Positions 23,714 through 36,100 of a stretch of DNA of 64,000 bases are shown piece after piece. The position numbers were made by a program, and so were the translations under genes. This DNA is from Rhizophagus irregularis (lineage: Eukaryota; Glomeromycota; Glomeromycetes; Glomerales; Glomeraceae). How positions within the stretch are numbered: position 1 is the first letter of the stretch; every line of letters starts with the position of its first letter. A model generated the notes under the pieces. That model was not told the DNA's origin and did no database searches. It saw only the letters and a list, made by a program, of their open reading frames with translations. The stretch lies in assembly GCF_026210795.1 (NCBI RefSeq), contig NC_089433.1:4551001-4615000 (forward strand), written 5' to 3'.

Positions 23714-26379
23714 CCAGATGTGAACGAATTGATAGGTTATACTTGTTGGAGTTTAGAATAGAATGAAAAGTGTTTATTATGAATATGTTTTGAGAGTCGC
23801 GTTGACCGCAGATATCAAGAACATTATTGATATATATATATATATATACACATTTTTTTTTTATTTTGTTTTTCATTAACAAACAAGTAATTAACATAAC
23901 AAATACGGGTTTTGGTTAAATTAATTTTTAGGATTTATAAATTTGGGTTTAAATAATTACAGTGTTGGCTATGATATTTGGTAATATATTTTTTTTTTAT
24001 CTTTATTTATTCTTGGTATGGACAATATGTGAATTCTAGAAAAAAGATAGTATTTTTCGATACAACATTAATAAGTTAATATGGTATCGATTTTTTTTTT
24101 TATCCAATTTAACTAATACTAAGAACAAATTCCCAATTTCGATCATTTTTAACAACATTCCTTATTTCATTTTTTTTTCTACCACATTATTATATATTTT
24201 TTTTTACGTAGTGGGAACCTAAATATAACCATATATTTCTCCTTCTTTGTTAATTTTTGCAAATAAAAAAAAATCGAATGTAAATTATCCTTTTTTTTAA
24301 ACAAAAAGAAAAAAAACTTCATAAATAAAAGAAAAACACATTTGCAAAGTTTACATTTGTCATTAACTTATTAGCCTTGTTAGATTGTTTGTGCTTGTGA
24401 ATTTGAAACTTTTTTTTTTTTTAAAAAAAAAAAATTTACGTGGTTACGTTACGAAAATAACTTTTCGCGATTACCTTGATCATCAATTGCAGCTGTGATC
24501 GTTAATTTACGTTGCTAACATAAATGCGATCTTGAAAAAAGAAAGGGTAAGTAATACAAACATACAAATATGTGAATAAAATTATCGTTTTAAATCACGC
24601 TTGAAGGGAACGCATAGTAGTAAAGTAGGGGGAATCGGTATTTAAGCCCAAAGATTTAGTTGATATTATAAACAAATACATACAGTGCATCCCTTGTCGC
24701 CACCATTTCTCGAAGTCAATTTTCTGAATGCTCGTTTCCCGAACTGAAACATTTTCCGAAATTCTAATTTCTCGAATGTCTTGAATCCCAATTTTCTAAA
24801 GTTCAATTTCCCGAATCCCAATTTCCCATGTACTAAACTCCTGATTTATCACATAATATATGTGATTTATACAATAACGAGGATTAAGGAAATTATTGCG
24901 TCAAGAATTTTATTGTTAAATTTTTAAATTTATGAACTCACTTTGTATGTACTAGCAATAATTACTACGCAGTAGATCAGATGAATTTTCTTTTTATGGC
25001 TCTCACGCAAAGAAGTTTACGTATATAATAAAATTTTGTAATCAAATACTTCACGAAATGATATATTCGGGAAAATGACAATCGGGAAATCAAACTATAA
25101 TCCAGTACATCATCAATTACATTAATTGAAGCTCCATTATCTAACAATCTCTCTAATAATTTATTCCGCTCCAGTTGCCCCTTTACCTACTGTATATTGA
25201 ATACTCAACCAATCGGGGTAGAGGAGGACAGACAGTATTAAATTATCTGTAAAAAAAAAATTTTTTTTTTTTTACGAGAATTTTCGAGATTATGGCGTAA
25301 ACATGCGTAATTAATGTAGTATAGTATTTAGTAATCACGATATGTTTCATTAAAGGTTAAAACTTAAAATATATCAACAATATGACACATTCCTATATTG
25401 TCGAAATTGTCAAAATCAATATTTTAACACTAGCGATTTTTTTTTCTTACAGAATTTTCTTTTCTCATATTCTAAATTCTAAACTTTCGCTCTTTTCTCC
25501 CTGTTATACATACATTATCTTATAATTTTTATATACAAATTTTACGACACAGCGCTAAAAATATCTATGAGCTAAAGAAATGACTACTATATTAAAAAGA
25601 AAATATCTTTATTTATAACATTACTTCAAATTCATTACTTTCTTATTCTTTAACACATTATCTATCAACAAGTTTTATGAACAAATGTAATATGATTCCA
25701 TAATAGATTCTTCAATTCCATTAAAAGACACTTGTGTACATTCATTTCCAAAAAAAAAGAAATACTATTATTTATAATATATCATAAAATTATATCTAAT
25801 CATATTACTACCTTTTTAACATATCAGTTTCATACAATCAATACACATTAATTATTTTTTTAAGAAACTTTAATATCTTGTTACTTACACCTTTATTATA
25901 TCAAGTCATTTTTCAATTTATATACAGCATATATGTGTATATATTTTCAACGAACCCACTTACAATATGTTCAATGAATATTTTATTTAGCTTCTAAAGA
26001 AACAAAAATATTTTTTTTTTAAAAAAATTATTTTAGCATTTCTAGACTGTTTAAGACGTGGAGGAATCCCGGAAAGATATTTATTCTTTATTATTAATAT
26101 TTTATTAATTCTAATATTAGATTGTATATAACAAGTACAGTATAATCCATTTTTAGCTGTTTAATAGTCAAATTAGGATTTCACGAATTATCACGAATTT
26201 TAAATGAAAATAACCAACCATTTCTTCAAATCTGAAAATCTATTAATATTTTAGTTAAATCATAAAGTAACAAATTATGAATATTTTCTCAAAAATTCCA
26301 ATTTCCAAAAAGCTTATTACCAAAAACACCTGCTGTAAAAAAATCACCTGCCACGATCAGGCAAGCCGAGTTAGACAGA
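23714..26379. other. gene-poor stretch with low-complexity DNA
   Basis: A TA microsatellite lies at about 23828-23848. A degenerate repeat of CAATTTCCCGAAT occurs at about 24705-24830, with the inverse (TTCGGGAAAATGACAATCGGGAAAT) near 25063-25089, so 24.7-25.1 kb may be an old element with repeated ends. An ankyrin-like scrap lies near 25105-25180. The rest is AT-rich without genes. Confidence 0.4.
25105..25180 (-). pseudogene. single ankyrin-repeat-like fragment
   Basis: On the minus strand one frame reads NKLLERLLDNGASINVIDD, which fits the ankyrin consensus LLxxLLxxGAxIN. Nothing ankyrin-like continues on either side, so this is at most a scrap of an ankyrin-repeat gene. Confidence 0.3.
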
Positions 26380-26735
26380 CATTGGGGTCTTCACAAAATT
26401 CGTGATTGAGATTATGATTGAGATTAGAGGTTAATCTGGTTTCACAAAAAACGTGATTGAGATTAAGCTTAATCTCAAGCTGATCGTGATTGAAATTTTA
26501 TATGAAATTTCAATCTTACTCATCAAGTAAGATTAGAATAAGATTAGCATTAACTTCATTAACCTGGCAAATTTTCTTGAATTTTTTTTTTTCAATTTAA
26601 AAAATGTATGCATATTTTTTATTTAAATACTTTTTGAACGCGAAACTATCGCAAAACGCGAACTTTTTTTTGTCATTTTTCTTAAACCATTTTCTTTTAA
26701 ACACTAAAAGTTTGTGATCTTTTTAATAAAAAAAA

Positions 26736-27982
26736 ATGGAATCTACCCATGAAAATAAAAAAGATAAAAATACTGAGAAACCTATTAAAGCTTCAAGAGT
26801 CAGATGGACTGAACCTGCTATTAAAGCTTTATTGTCTTTTCTTCTTGAACATAAAGAAAAGCTTGAAGATTTAAAGTATAAACGTGGTGCTACATCTAAT
26901 CCAGAGAGTGTTCAATTGTGGAAAAATGCTGAAGCTTTTTTTTGACTTTTGAATTTGAACAATCTTATAGTGTTGTTCAAATTGCTAACAAGTGGAAGAA
27001 TTTAGTAGATAATTATAAGGTTTTTATTTAAAATTAAATTTTCTTTACTTATTATTTAAATTTATTAATAAATTTTTTTTTATTTAAGTCTCAACTTGCA
27101 GCTTCAAAAAAAAGTGGCGGACCTCCCATTGTTATTCAATATAAAGAAGAGATTGAGGCAATTTTGAATAAGGATAGGCCTACATTAAATCCAAAATCTT
27201 GTATTGATTCTTCCGTACCCTTACCAAGAATAGAAAATTTTGATCTTGTGCAAGAAGATTTTGAAGACAATAACAAGACAGAAATTACATATGAATTCCC
27301 TAAAATTGGTAGAAAATGAACAAATAAACGTGAAAATAAAGAAGTTGATGTTAATGTAGATAATCAAAGCAGAAAAAAATCCAAAAATCATGGAGCTATT
27401 TTGGAAAATACTATTCAAAAGTGGATGGAGCAACAAGAAATTAGGCAAATAGAATTTGACAAAAGAAGAGAAGAAAAAGAAAAAAGAGATCAAAGGGAAA
27501 GGTCAGAATTGCTTACAATGAAACATCAATCAGATATGATGTTATTTGGTTTATTAAATAATATTACAGAAAGTTTGAGTTCTTCTCAAGGAAATTCAAA
27601 TAATCAATCAGAAAAAAATTTACAAGGTATTTATTATTAATTCCAATGGTAATATTAAGTTTATTTATATGTCATGTTCAAATTCAAATGTTTGTATTGC
27701 ATTCAAATCTTGATTTTTGCGTCACATTTAAATTTTGATTTTTGCGTCACGTACAAATTCAAATTTTTATTTTACGATCAAAATCTGATTTTTTATATTA
27801 AATTCAATTCTAATTTTAATTTAATTAATTTAATTTTAATTCAATTTATAGATGATTTACCTCAATTTTCTTCAAATTTCATGTACTTGCAAAGAAATTT
27901 ACAAACATCTTTACCATCTTTTGCACAATTGGATGATTCTGAATATAAAAGTGATAGAAATGATAGCTCACGCACCCAATAA
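26736..27982 (+). pseudogene. Harbinger Myb/SANT-like DNA-binding partner protein, broken
   Basis: Exons are recognisable: 26736 to about 27018 (RVRWTEPAIKALLSFLLEHKE, then QIANKWKNLVDNYK), from about 27090 (SQLAASKKSGGPPIV...), and a last exon from about 27852 to TAA at 27982. The W-T-x8-L-L...W-K-N-L pattern is that of the Myb/trihelix partner that carries Harbinger transposases to DNA and the nucleus. The middle exon ends in a charged coiled coil (KRREEKEKRDQRER). Two lesions are visible. A T-run of eight bases near 26936-26943 shifts the frame between NAEAFF and LTFEFEQ, and a TGA near 27317 interrupts PKIGRK. The homopolymer shift could be an assembly error; the TGA is less easily explained so. 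Confidence 0.75.
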
Positions 27983-28069
27983 TAAATAATGTAATTCTTT
28001 TAAATGTTTTATGAAATAAATTGGAAAATATATGTTTGTAACAATTTTTTTAATTCATTGATTTATTAC

Positions 28070-29326
28070 TTAATTATTATTTGTATTTAAATATCTCCTC
28101 TGATGATTATTCCATAATAAATCACATATTGCATTTCTTATAGCATTACCTTCTGATGTTTCATTAACATTTGTTTCACTATTTACATCAGTTCCTGTAT
28201 CATGATATTGTTCTTCTGGTGGTAAAAAATCGCGTCTTTCTTCACAAATATTATGGAGTATACAACAAGTAGTTATCATATGTGGTATTATTTCAAATGA
28301 AACTTCTAAACTATGAAGAAGACATCTCCATCTACCCTTTAATAAACCAAAAGCTTGTTCTACTTTGATTCTTGTTTGTGAATGTTTACAATTGAAATAT
28401 GTTTGTTTTTGAATTAATCCTCTACCTATATCTTTATAAGGAACTATTAACCAACTAAGATTCGGATATCCTCCATCACCTAATATGTATTTATTATTAA
28501 AAGTTGTTACTAAATTATTAAACTTATTATATAGATTAGAATTTACTAAAATTCTACTATCATGTGTAGAACCTGGCCAACCAACACATATATCTAAAAA
28601 ACTTGTTTTATGGTCAACTACTGCTTGTAAAACAATTGAATAAAATCCTTTTCTATTAAAATAATCTACAGGAAATAGATGAGGTGCTTTAATTGGTATA
28701 TGACTACCATCAATAGCTCCAATAACATTAGGAATTCTTCCAGTACCTTTGAATCCATTTGTAATTTCATTAATTTCTGATTCTGTATTTGGAAAAACAA
28801 TTTTTTCCGCTAGAAATTTTGTAACTATTACATTAATAAAATCTCTTAATGCATAACTAAAAGTTGATTCTCCCATTCCAAACCTATTACCTATAGACCT
28901 AAAACATTCTCCAGTAGCAAGAAACCATAATGATGCACCAACCTTTTGTTCCCATGCAAGTCCAACTATACCAGGTCCTGTAATTTCTCTTCTTAAATGT
29001 GGTATTATTTCACAGCATAACCATTCGAATGTAGACCTGGTTAACCTAAAATGTCTTTTAAATTCAAAATCTTGCATATTTAAACATATTTCATTAAACC
29101 AATACTGAGATATTGATCTATTTAATCTTCTTAAATTGATGCACTCATTAATTTCTATTCTATTAAGTTGTAAATATAGCAAGTTTAAAGGTAAAATGTT
29201 AAAATTTTCTTCCTCTTCTTCTTGTTCAGTTTGATAAGTAGCAATTAAATTTTCTTCAAATTCATTATATTTAATAAGTATAATAATTATTAATATACAA
29301 ATTGAAATTTGGAATTCCCTGTTCAT
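28070..29326 (-). CDS. PIF/Harbinger-type DDE transposase
   Basis: Uninterrupted 418-codon ORF. A helical N-domain (FKRHFRLTRSTFEWLCCEI) is followed by an HTH-like region (WFLATGECFRSIGNRFGMG). The DDE nuclease then shows GAIDGSHIPI (first Asp), WPGSTHDSRI with GDGGYPN (second Asp), and RIKVEQAFGLLKGRWR (Glu). All acidic residues are present, and the length is usual for the family. It should cut at the GGGGTCTTCAC ends and insert into short targets. With intact ends and an intact ORF the element may be recently active, but its Myb-like partner is broken in this copy. Confidence 0.92.
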   Translation of the reverse strand: MNREFQISICILIIIILIKYNEFEENLIATYQTEQEEEEENFNILPLNLLYLQLNRIEINECINLRRLNRSISQYWFNEICLNMQDFEFKRHFRLTRSTFEWLCCEIIPHLRREITGPGIVGLAWEQKVGASLWFLATGECFRSIGNRFGMGESTFSYALRDFINVIVTKFLAEKIVFPNTESEINEITNGFKGTGRIPNVIGAIDGSHIPIKAPHLFPVDYFNRKGFYSIVLQAVVDHKTSFLDICVGWPGSTHDSRILVNSNLYNKFNNLVTTFNNKYILGDGGYPNLSWLIVPYKDIGRGLIQKQTYFNCKHSQTRIKVEQAFGLLKGRWRCLLHSLEVSFEIIPHMITTCCILHNICEERRDFLPPEEQYHDTGTDVNSETNVNETSEGNAIRNAICDLLWNNHQRRYLNTNNN

Positions 29327-29589
29327 TACTGAGAAAATAATATGTAATTATAAAAATTTATGTAAAATTTTAAAAGAAAGTACGAAAAAAAAAATTTTTA
29401 AAGCATAACGGTAAATCATTAATCTAATGTAACACAAAAATTTGTGAATCAAGATTGAAACGTTAATCTCAATTTCAAGCTGATCTCAATCCCAATCTCA
29501 ATCCCAATCTCAATCACAGGTTTTGTGAAGACCCCCATTGTGCGGTAATAAATCAAGCATGGCTAGACAAAATGTCACCCTGTGTCTGA

Positions 29590-29820
29590 CATTTTACCTG
29601 TTTATGCTTGATTTTCATCTGTCCCGTGCTTGATATTTATCTGTACGTGCTTGATATTTTATCTGTACGTGCTTGATGTTTTATCTGTATGTGCTTGATA
29701 TTTTATCTGTCACGTGCTTGTTGTTTTATCTGTACATGATGCTTGATGTTTTTATCTGTTCGTGCTTGGCATTTTTATCTGTCCGTGCTTGAGGTTTTAT
29801 CTATCTGTACTTTTGTCCAA
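29590..29820. repeat. tandem CGTGCTTGATATTTTATCTGTA repeat, left foldback arm
   Basis: About nine imperfect copies of a 20-25-bp unit built on GTGCTTGAT and TTTATCTGT. The same array, inverted (CAAGCACGTACAGATAAAATAT), lies in the right arm at about 32690-32870. Confidence 0.9.
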
Positions 29821-29929
29821 TTGTATTTGATTTTAATTTTATCTTGTCAAAAATTAGTTTCTTTGTCAGCATAGGGGTGATATTTTGTCAATCACATGTT
29901 TTTTAAGTTTAGCATAGTTTTTACACGAA

Positions 29930-30850
29930 GAATTTTTTTTTATTTTATTGGCTTTTTTTTATAAAACAATTTTTGTAGAGAATTTTTATTTTTAATATAG
30001 GCAAAGGTTTTTTTTGATAAAATTCTTTTGGAATTTTTTTTTAATAAAAAGACTTTTTTTTGATAAAAAATTTTGTTAGAGAATTTTTTATTGATAGGGA
30101 AATTTCTGAGTTTTTCTTCGATGGATAATTTCGTTAAAAAATTTAAATTTCATTGGAGATTTTTTTTTTAATAAGATTTTTTTTTTTGATAGAGAATTCA
30201 TTGAGAATTGAGAACTTTTTTTTTTTGTAGAATTTTTATAATAGGAAAGATTTTTTTTGATAAAATAATTTTGTCAGAAACTTTTTTAGCAAATGAGATT
30301 TTTTTTTGATAGAGAATTTCGTTAAGAATTTTTTTTTTAATAGGAGGGAGTTTTCCTTGATAAAGAATTTCTTTTGGGAATTTTTTTTAATAGGTGAAAG
30401 TTATTTTTTATGGAGAATTTTATTAGAGAATTTTTTTTAATAGGGGGATTGTTTTTGATAGAGAATTTTATTAAAGAATTTTAATTAATAGGAAGATAAA
30501 TAATTTCGCTGAGAATTTTTTTTTTAATGGGTAAAATTTTTTTTTTTTTGATAGATCATTTCATTAGTAAATTTTTTTAACAGAGAAGATTTTTTTTTGA
30601 TTAAGAATTTCATTAGAGAATTTCTGGTTGAAAAGTTTTTTTATTTTTTTGATGGAGAATTTTGTTAGAAGTCTCAATAGAAAATTTATTGAAAATAGTT
30701 TTTTTTAATAAGGGTATCGAGAATTTTGGCTTGATATTTTTTTTTTTAATAAAGAATTTCATTAGATAGAGAGCTTTTTTTTAAAAAAATTGATTGAAAA
30801 TTTATTAAATTTTACAATTTTAATAAATTTTTTTTTTTTTTAATGGATAT
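29930..30850. repeat. degenerate T-rich tandem repeat
   Basis: Some thirty diverged units of the type GAGAATTTTTTTTAATAGG / GATTTTTTTTGATAGAGAATTTCGTTA. It begins inside the left arm and is not matched in the right arm beyond its first 100 bp, so it expanded after the inverted repeat formed. Confidence 0.8.
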
Positions 30851-30869
30851 TATAAAATAAATGGTTTGC

Positions 30870-31225
30870 TGGTAGTTAAAGCTCTGCATGAGCTGGCTCG
30901 AGCTGAGCCAAGGCATAGCTCACGCTCAGCTCGAAAATTAAGAGAGCAGAGTCCGCAATGAACTGAACCACGGCAAATATTGGCTCAAGCTTTTTGAGCC
31001 AAGCCGAACCATAATAAATCCTGGCTCAAGCTGAGCTGGACTTGAGCGGGCTCGAGCTGGCTTGAGCTTTACCTAAAAAAAAAGAGAGAAATGGCGTTAA
31101 TGATGTTTTATAACACCATTACACAGCCACACACTCACCAAACAACACCTACCGCATATTCCATAGCCGGAGAGATGAAAAGGAGTGATGGGAGACGAAA
31201 AGGAGCGATGGGAGATGAAAAAAAT
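30870..31225. repeat. GAGCTGGCTCGAGC-type repeats and a 25-bp purine repeat
   Basis: Less AT-rich than its surroundings, with many short copies of GAGCTGGCTTGAGC/GAGCCAAG in both orientations (30880-31070), followed by GATGAAAAGGAGTGATGGGA copies (31175-31220). A related phrase (AGCCAGCTTGAAGCTGGCTTG) recurs far away at about 50410-50440, which suggests a mobile or hairpin-forming unit. Confidence 0.6.
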
Positions 31226-31319
31226 TTTCTTACAAAATTTTTTATCAAAAAAAATCTTTTTATTATTGCCGTTTTCAAAATTACTGACAAATTCCGATTT
31301 GCGAGGTTTGATATATGAT

Positions 31320-32350
31320 TTTTTGTATAACAAAAGTGAATCACATTTTTACGCGAATTTTTAATATTTTCATGTCAAATTTTTTTGTGAATCATCAAAT
31401 TCAAGATAAAATGTGTACCAACGCAAAATTTTAGCATATATTTAATATAAAAATTTTGGACTTTTACTATGCAGATATCATTTATTATAGTTATTTATAT
31501 ATAAAAATAAAGTGAATCACATTTCTGCATGAATTTTTAATATTTTCATGTCAATTTTTTTTTGTGAATCATCAAATTCAAGTCAAAATGTGTATCAACG
31601 CAAAATTTCAGCATATATTTCATATAAAAATTTTGGACTTTTACTATGTTAATATTATTTATTGCAATTATTTACATATAAAAATAGTGACATAGAAAAG
31701 TCCAAATTTTAAATGAAATATATATTGAAATTTTGCCTTGATATACACAATGTCTTGAATTTGATGATTCACAAAAAAATTTTAATATAAATATATTAAA
31801 AATTGATGTAGAAATGTGATTCACTTTATTTTTATATATAAATGACTGTAATAAATGATATCTGCATAATAAAAGTCCAAAATTTTTATAAGAAATATAT
31901 ACTGAAATTTTGTGTTGATACACATTTTGACTTGAATTTGATGATTCACAAAAAAAATTTGACATGAAAATATTAAAAATTCATGCAGAAATGTGATTCA
32001 TTTTATTTTTATATATAAATAACTACAATAAATGATATCTACATAATAAAAGTCCAAAATTTTTATAAGAAATGTATACTGAAATTTTGCGTTGATACAC
32101 ATTTTGACTTGAATTTGATGATTCACAAAAAAAATTTGACATGAAAATATTAAAAATTCAGAAATGTGATTCACTTTATTTTTATATATAAATGACTATA
32201 ATAAATGATATCTGCATAGTAAAAGTCCAAAATTTTTATATTAAATATATGCAAAATTTTGCGTTGATACACATTTTATCTTGAATTTGATGATTCACAA
32301 AAAAAATTTGACATGAAAATATTAAAAATTCGCGTAAAAATGTGATTCAC
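31320..32350. repeat. ~175-bp repeats in inverted orientation around 31670
   Basis: Units containing GTGAATCACATTT, ATTTTCATGTCAAATTT, TGATTCACAAAAAA and AAAATTTTGGACTTTTACTA occur about twice left of 31670 and four times, inverted, to the right. This is the core of the foldback. Short ORFs through it are artefacts. Confidence 0.85.
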
Positions 32351-33138
32351 TTTTGTTATACGAAAAATCATATATCAAACCTCGCAAATCGGAATTTGTC
32401 AGTAATTTCGAAAACGGCAATAAAAAAAATTTCAAAAGAAATTCTATCCTATCAAACAAAGCCTTTGCCTATATTAAAAATAAAAATTCTCTACAAATTT
32501 GTTTATTAAAAAAAGCCAATAATAAAAAAAATTATTCGTGTAAAATTTAAAAAAAAAAAAAATTTTTAAAACTACGCTAAACTTAAAAACATGTGATCGA
32601 CAAAATATCAACCCTGTACTGACAAAGAAACTAATTTTTGACAAAGATAAAATTATCGAGTATAGTTGGATTAAATCAAACACAGTTGGACAAAAACATC
32701 AAGCACAGACGGACAAAAATATCAAGCACAGATGGATAAAAACATCAAGCACGTACAGATAAAATATCAAGCACATACAGATAAAACATCAAGCACGTAC
32801 AGATAAAATATCAAGCACGTACAGATAAATATCAAGCACGGACAAATGAATATCAAGCATGAACAGGTAAAATGTCAGGCACGGTGTAACATTTTGTCAA
32901 TCCATGCTTGATTCGGCTTGCCATACTGTAACACCTGCTGTACCTGCTGTACCTGCCGTAAAATGTGGCATACTTTGTCAAGTATGGCTCGAAAATCGAA
33001 ATAGTGATCACATAATAAATTTTGCATAAATATTATTACCATATTTACTCATACTAATAGGGCGTTTAATAAAAAAAAGAAAAAAATAGATTTTTTTTTT
33101 TTATTCAGTTAGGGAATATTTTGATATAATAAATAGTA

Positions 33139-36100
33139 ATGGGTCAATGTATTGGTAAAGGTAAAAATCGTATATATAGTATGAACATTTGATACAATAA
33201 GAATTTTAAAATTTTTAACAAATTGACAATATAATAAAACTAGTTTCTGGTAGTGTTAATAAAAAAAATGGCTCTGAAGAATCTGAAGGAAGTACCGAGG
33301 AATATGAAGGTATATTAAACAAGCTGAAATATTAAAATACTTATCTATAAATAAACCTATATATAATATATAACTAACTAAATTATATAAAATCATATTA
33401 AATAATTTAGCTCGTAAGTTAATAGGTTGTTTTATAATTAAATAATAACGGAATTACTTATTATTTTTACTATATTCTATGTAACTAAATATACTATAGT
33501 TTGTAAGTTATCAGTTATTTAAATTTTTAGTTTTTTACTTTATTTATATTTACATAATATTCAAATAACTAATAAATTCTTTGTTTTAAATAACTAATTA
33601 ATTATATTACAGCTGGTAAGTTATAATATTATATTTAATATTATATTTATTTATTAATATTTTACTATAATTTAACTAATTATACTCCTAATTTAAATAA
33701 ATAGATTGTAAGTAATATATTCAATTTATAGTAAATACCTTTCTATTATATTTATATCAACTAATTAAGAATTAATAATAATTCAGGGTGTAAGTTATAT
33801 GATGTCTATATTTCTATTATTTATATAATTTAAGCTAAATTCTTTATTTAAAAAATTATTTGTAATTTCTTTTAGTTGGTAAGTTATTTATTTAATTCTA
33901 TTTTACTTATTGTTATAATATTTACATATAATATAAACTAACAAAATCCTTTATTTAAAAAATTATTTTAATAATATAGGGAGTGAGTTATTTATTTAAT
34001 TCTATTATTACTACTTCTTTACAGAAACTTCAAGAATGGCTTAATGCGCAGTAACTGCATATATGTAATTTCTTTACAATTGCATAATGTGGTCACTATG
34101 TATTTATAACGCAGTTACCACGCATTAAGCCATCGCTACGATCTTGAAGTTTCTGTAAAGTTATTGTTATAATATTTACATATATTTAAACTAACTAAAT
34201 TCTTATTTAAAAAATTATTTAAATAATATAGAGAGTGAGTTATTTATTTAATTCTATTATTACTTATTATAATAATATTTACATATAATTTAAACTAACT
34301 AAATTCTTTATTTAAAAAATTATTATATAGATGGTAAGTTATTTATTTAATTCTATTATTAATCATTGTAATAATATTTACATATAATTTAAATTAACTA
34401 AATTTTTTATTTAAAAAAATTATTTAAATAACATAGCTCGTAAGTTATTTATTTAATTCTATTATTACTTATCATTATATAATTTAAGCTAAACTAACTA
34501 AATTCTTTATAAATTATTTTGTAATTCTTTTAGATTGTAAGTTATAATTTATTTATTTAATTCTATTATTACTTATTGTTATAATATTTATATATAATTT
34601 GAACTAACTAAATTTTTATTTAAAAAATTATTTAAATAATATAGGGAGTAAGCTATTTATTTAATTATACTATTCTTATTGTTATAATATTTACATATAA
34701 TCAAACTAAACCAACTAAATTCTTTATTAAAAAATTATTTTGTAATTTCTTTTAGATTGTAAGTCATAATTATTTATTTAATTCTATTATTACCTATCAT
34801 AATAATATTTACATATAATTTAAATAAATTCTTTATTTAAAAATTATTTTTGTAATTTCTTATACTAGTTGGTAAGTTATTTATTTAATTCTGTTATTAT
34901 TTATTGTTAAAATATTTACATATAATTTAAACTAACTAAATTCTTTATTTAAAAAATTATTTTATAGATGGTAAGTTATTTATTTAATTCTATTATTACT
35001 TATTATTATAATATTTACATATTATATAAACTACTAACTAAATTCTATATTTAAAAAATTATTTAAATAATATAGGGTGTAAGTTATTATTTATTTAATT
35101 TTATTATTACTTATTGTTATAATATTTACATATAATTTAAACTATCTAAATTCTTTATTTAAAAAATTATTTAAATAATTTAGGGTGTAAGTTATTTATT
35201 TAATTCTATTATTACTTATTGTTATACTAAATTCTTTATTTAAAACTTATTTTGTAACTTTTTTTAGTTAGTAAGCTATTTGATTAATTCTATTATTATT
35301 TGTTGTTATAATATTTGCATATAATTTAAACTAACTAAATACTTTATTTAAAAAATTATTTTATAGATGGTAAGTTCATATTTAATATCTATTATTATTA
35401 TTTGTTATAATATTTACGTATTATTTAACTAACTAACTAAATTTATTATTTAATAGATCGTAGGTTATAAGTTATTATTTAATTCTATTATTACATATTA
35501 TTATAATATTTACATATAATTTAAATTAACTAAATTCTTTGTTTAATAGATCGTAAGTTATAACTTATAAGTTATTTATTTAGTTCTATTATTACTCATT
35601 GTAATAATATTTGCATATAATTTAAACTAACAATTCTTTATTTAAATTATATAAATATATAGGGTGTAAGTTATTTATTTAATTCTATTATTACTTATTG
35701 TTATACTAAATTCTTTATTTAAAACTTATTTTGTAACTTTTTTTAGTTAGTAAGCTATTTGATTAATTCTATTATTATTTGTTGTTATAATATTTGCATA
35801 TAATTTAAACTAACTAAATACTTTATTTAAAAAATTATTTTATAGATGGTAAGTTCATATTTAATATCTATTATTATTATTTGTTATAATATTTACGTAT
35901 TATTTAACTAACTAACTAAATTTATTATTTAATAGATCGTAAGTTATAAGTTATTATTTAATTCTATTATTACATATTATTATAATATTTACATATAATT
36001 TAAATTAACTAAATTCTTTGTTTAATAGATCGTAAGTTATAACTTATAAGTTATTTATTTAGTTCTATTATTACTCATTGTAATAATATTTGCATATAAT

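Larger units (their letters stand above)
26384..29535. mobile_element. PIF/Harbinger DNA transposon, 3152 bp, both ends intact
   Basis: The ends are inverted: GGGGTCTTCACAAAA at 26384 and TTTTGTGAAGACCCC ending at 29535. Each is followed inward by several GATTGAGATT copies as subterminal repeats. The bases CATT directly flank both ends (26380-26383 and 29536-29539); three or four bases fits Harbinger target duplication. It carries two convergent genes, the typical pair of this superfamily: a Myb/SANT-like protein (plus) and a DDE transposase (minus). The element lies within the left edge of a larger foldback repeat. Confidence 0.93.
29540..32929. mobile_element. giant foldback (long inverted repeat) element without genes, ~3.4 kb
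   Basis: From 29551 (ATCAAGCATGG, then GACAAAATGT) the sequence is mirrored by the region ending near 32913. Outer arms are about 29551-30040 and about 32430-32913; inner arms are about 31226-31665 and 31680-32420. The right arm continues outward with CGGCTTGCC, whose mirror GGCAAGCCG lies at 26360-26368, on the other side of the Harbinger element. The left arm contains about 1.2 kb of extra repeats (30040-31225). No transposase is present. A 13-bp direct repeat AACACCTGCTGTA occurs at 26325 and 32930 and might be a target duplication, but the tips there do not match well. Confidence 0.75.

Noticed and set aside
31091-32683. Several ORFs of 65-97 codons on both strands
   Set aside because: They lie in the mirror-image repeats of the foldback element and repeat each other; no protein-like composition.
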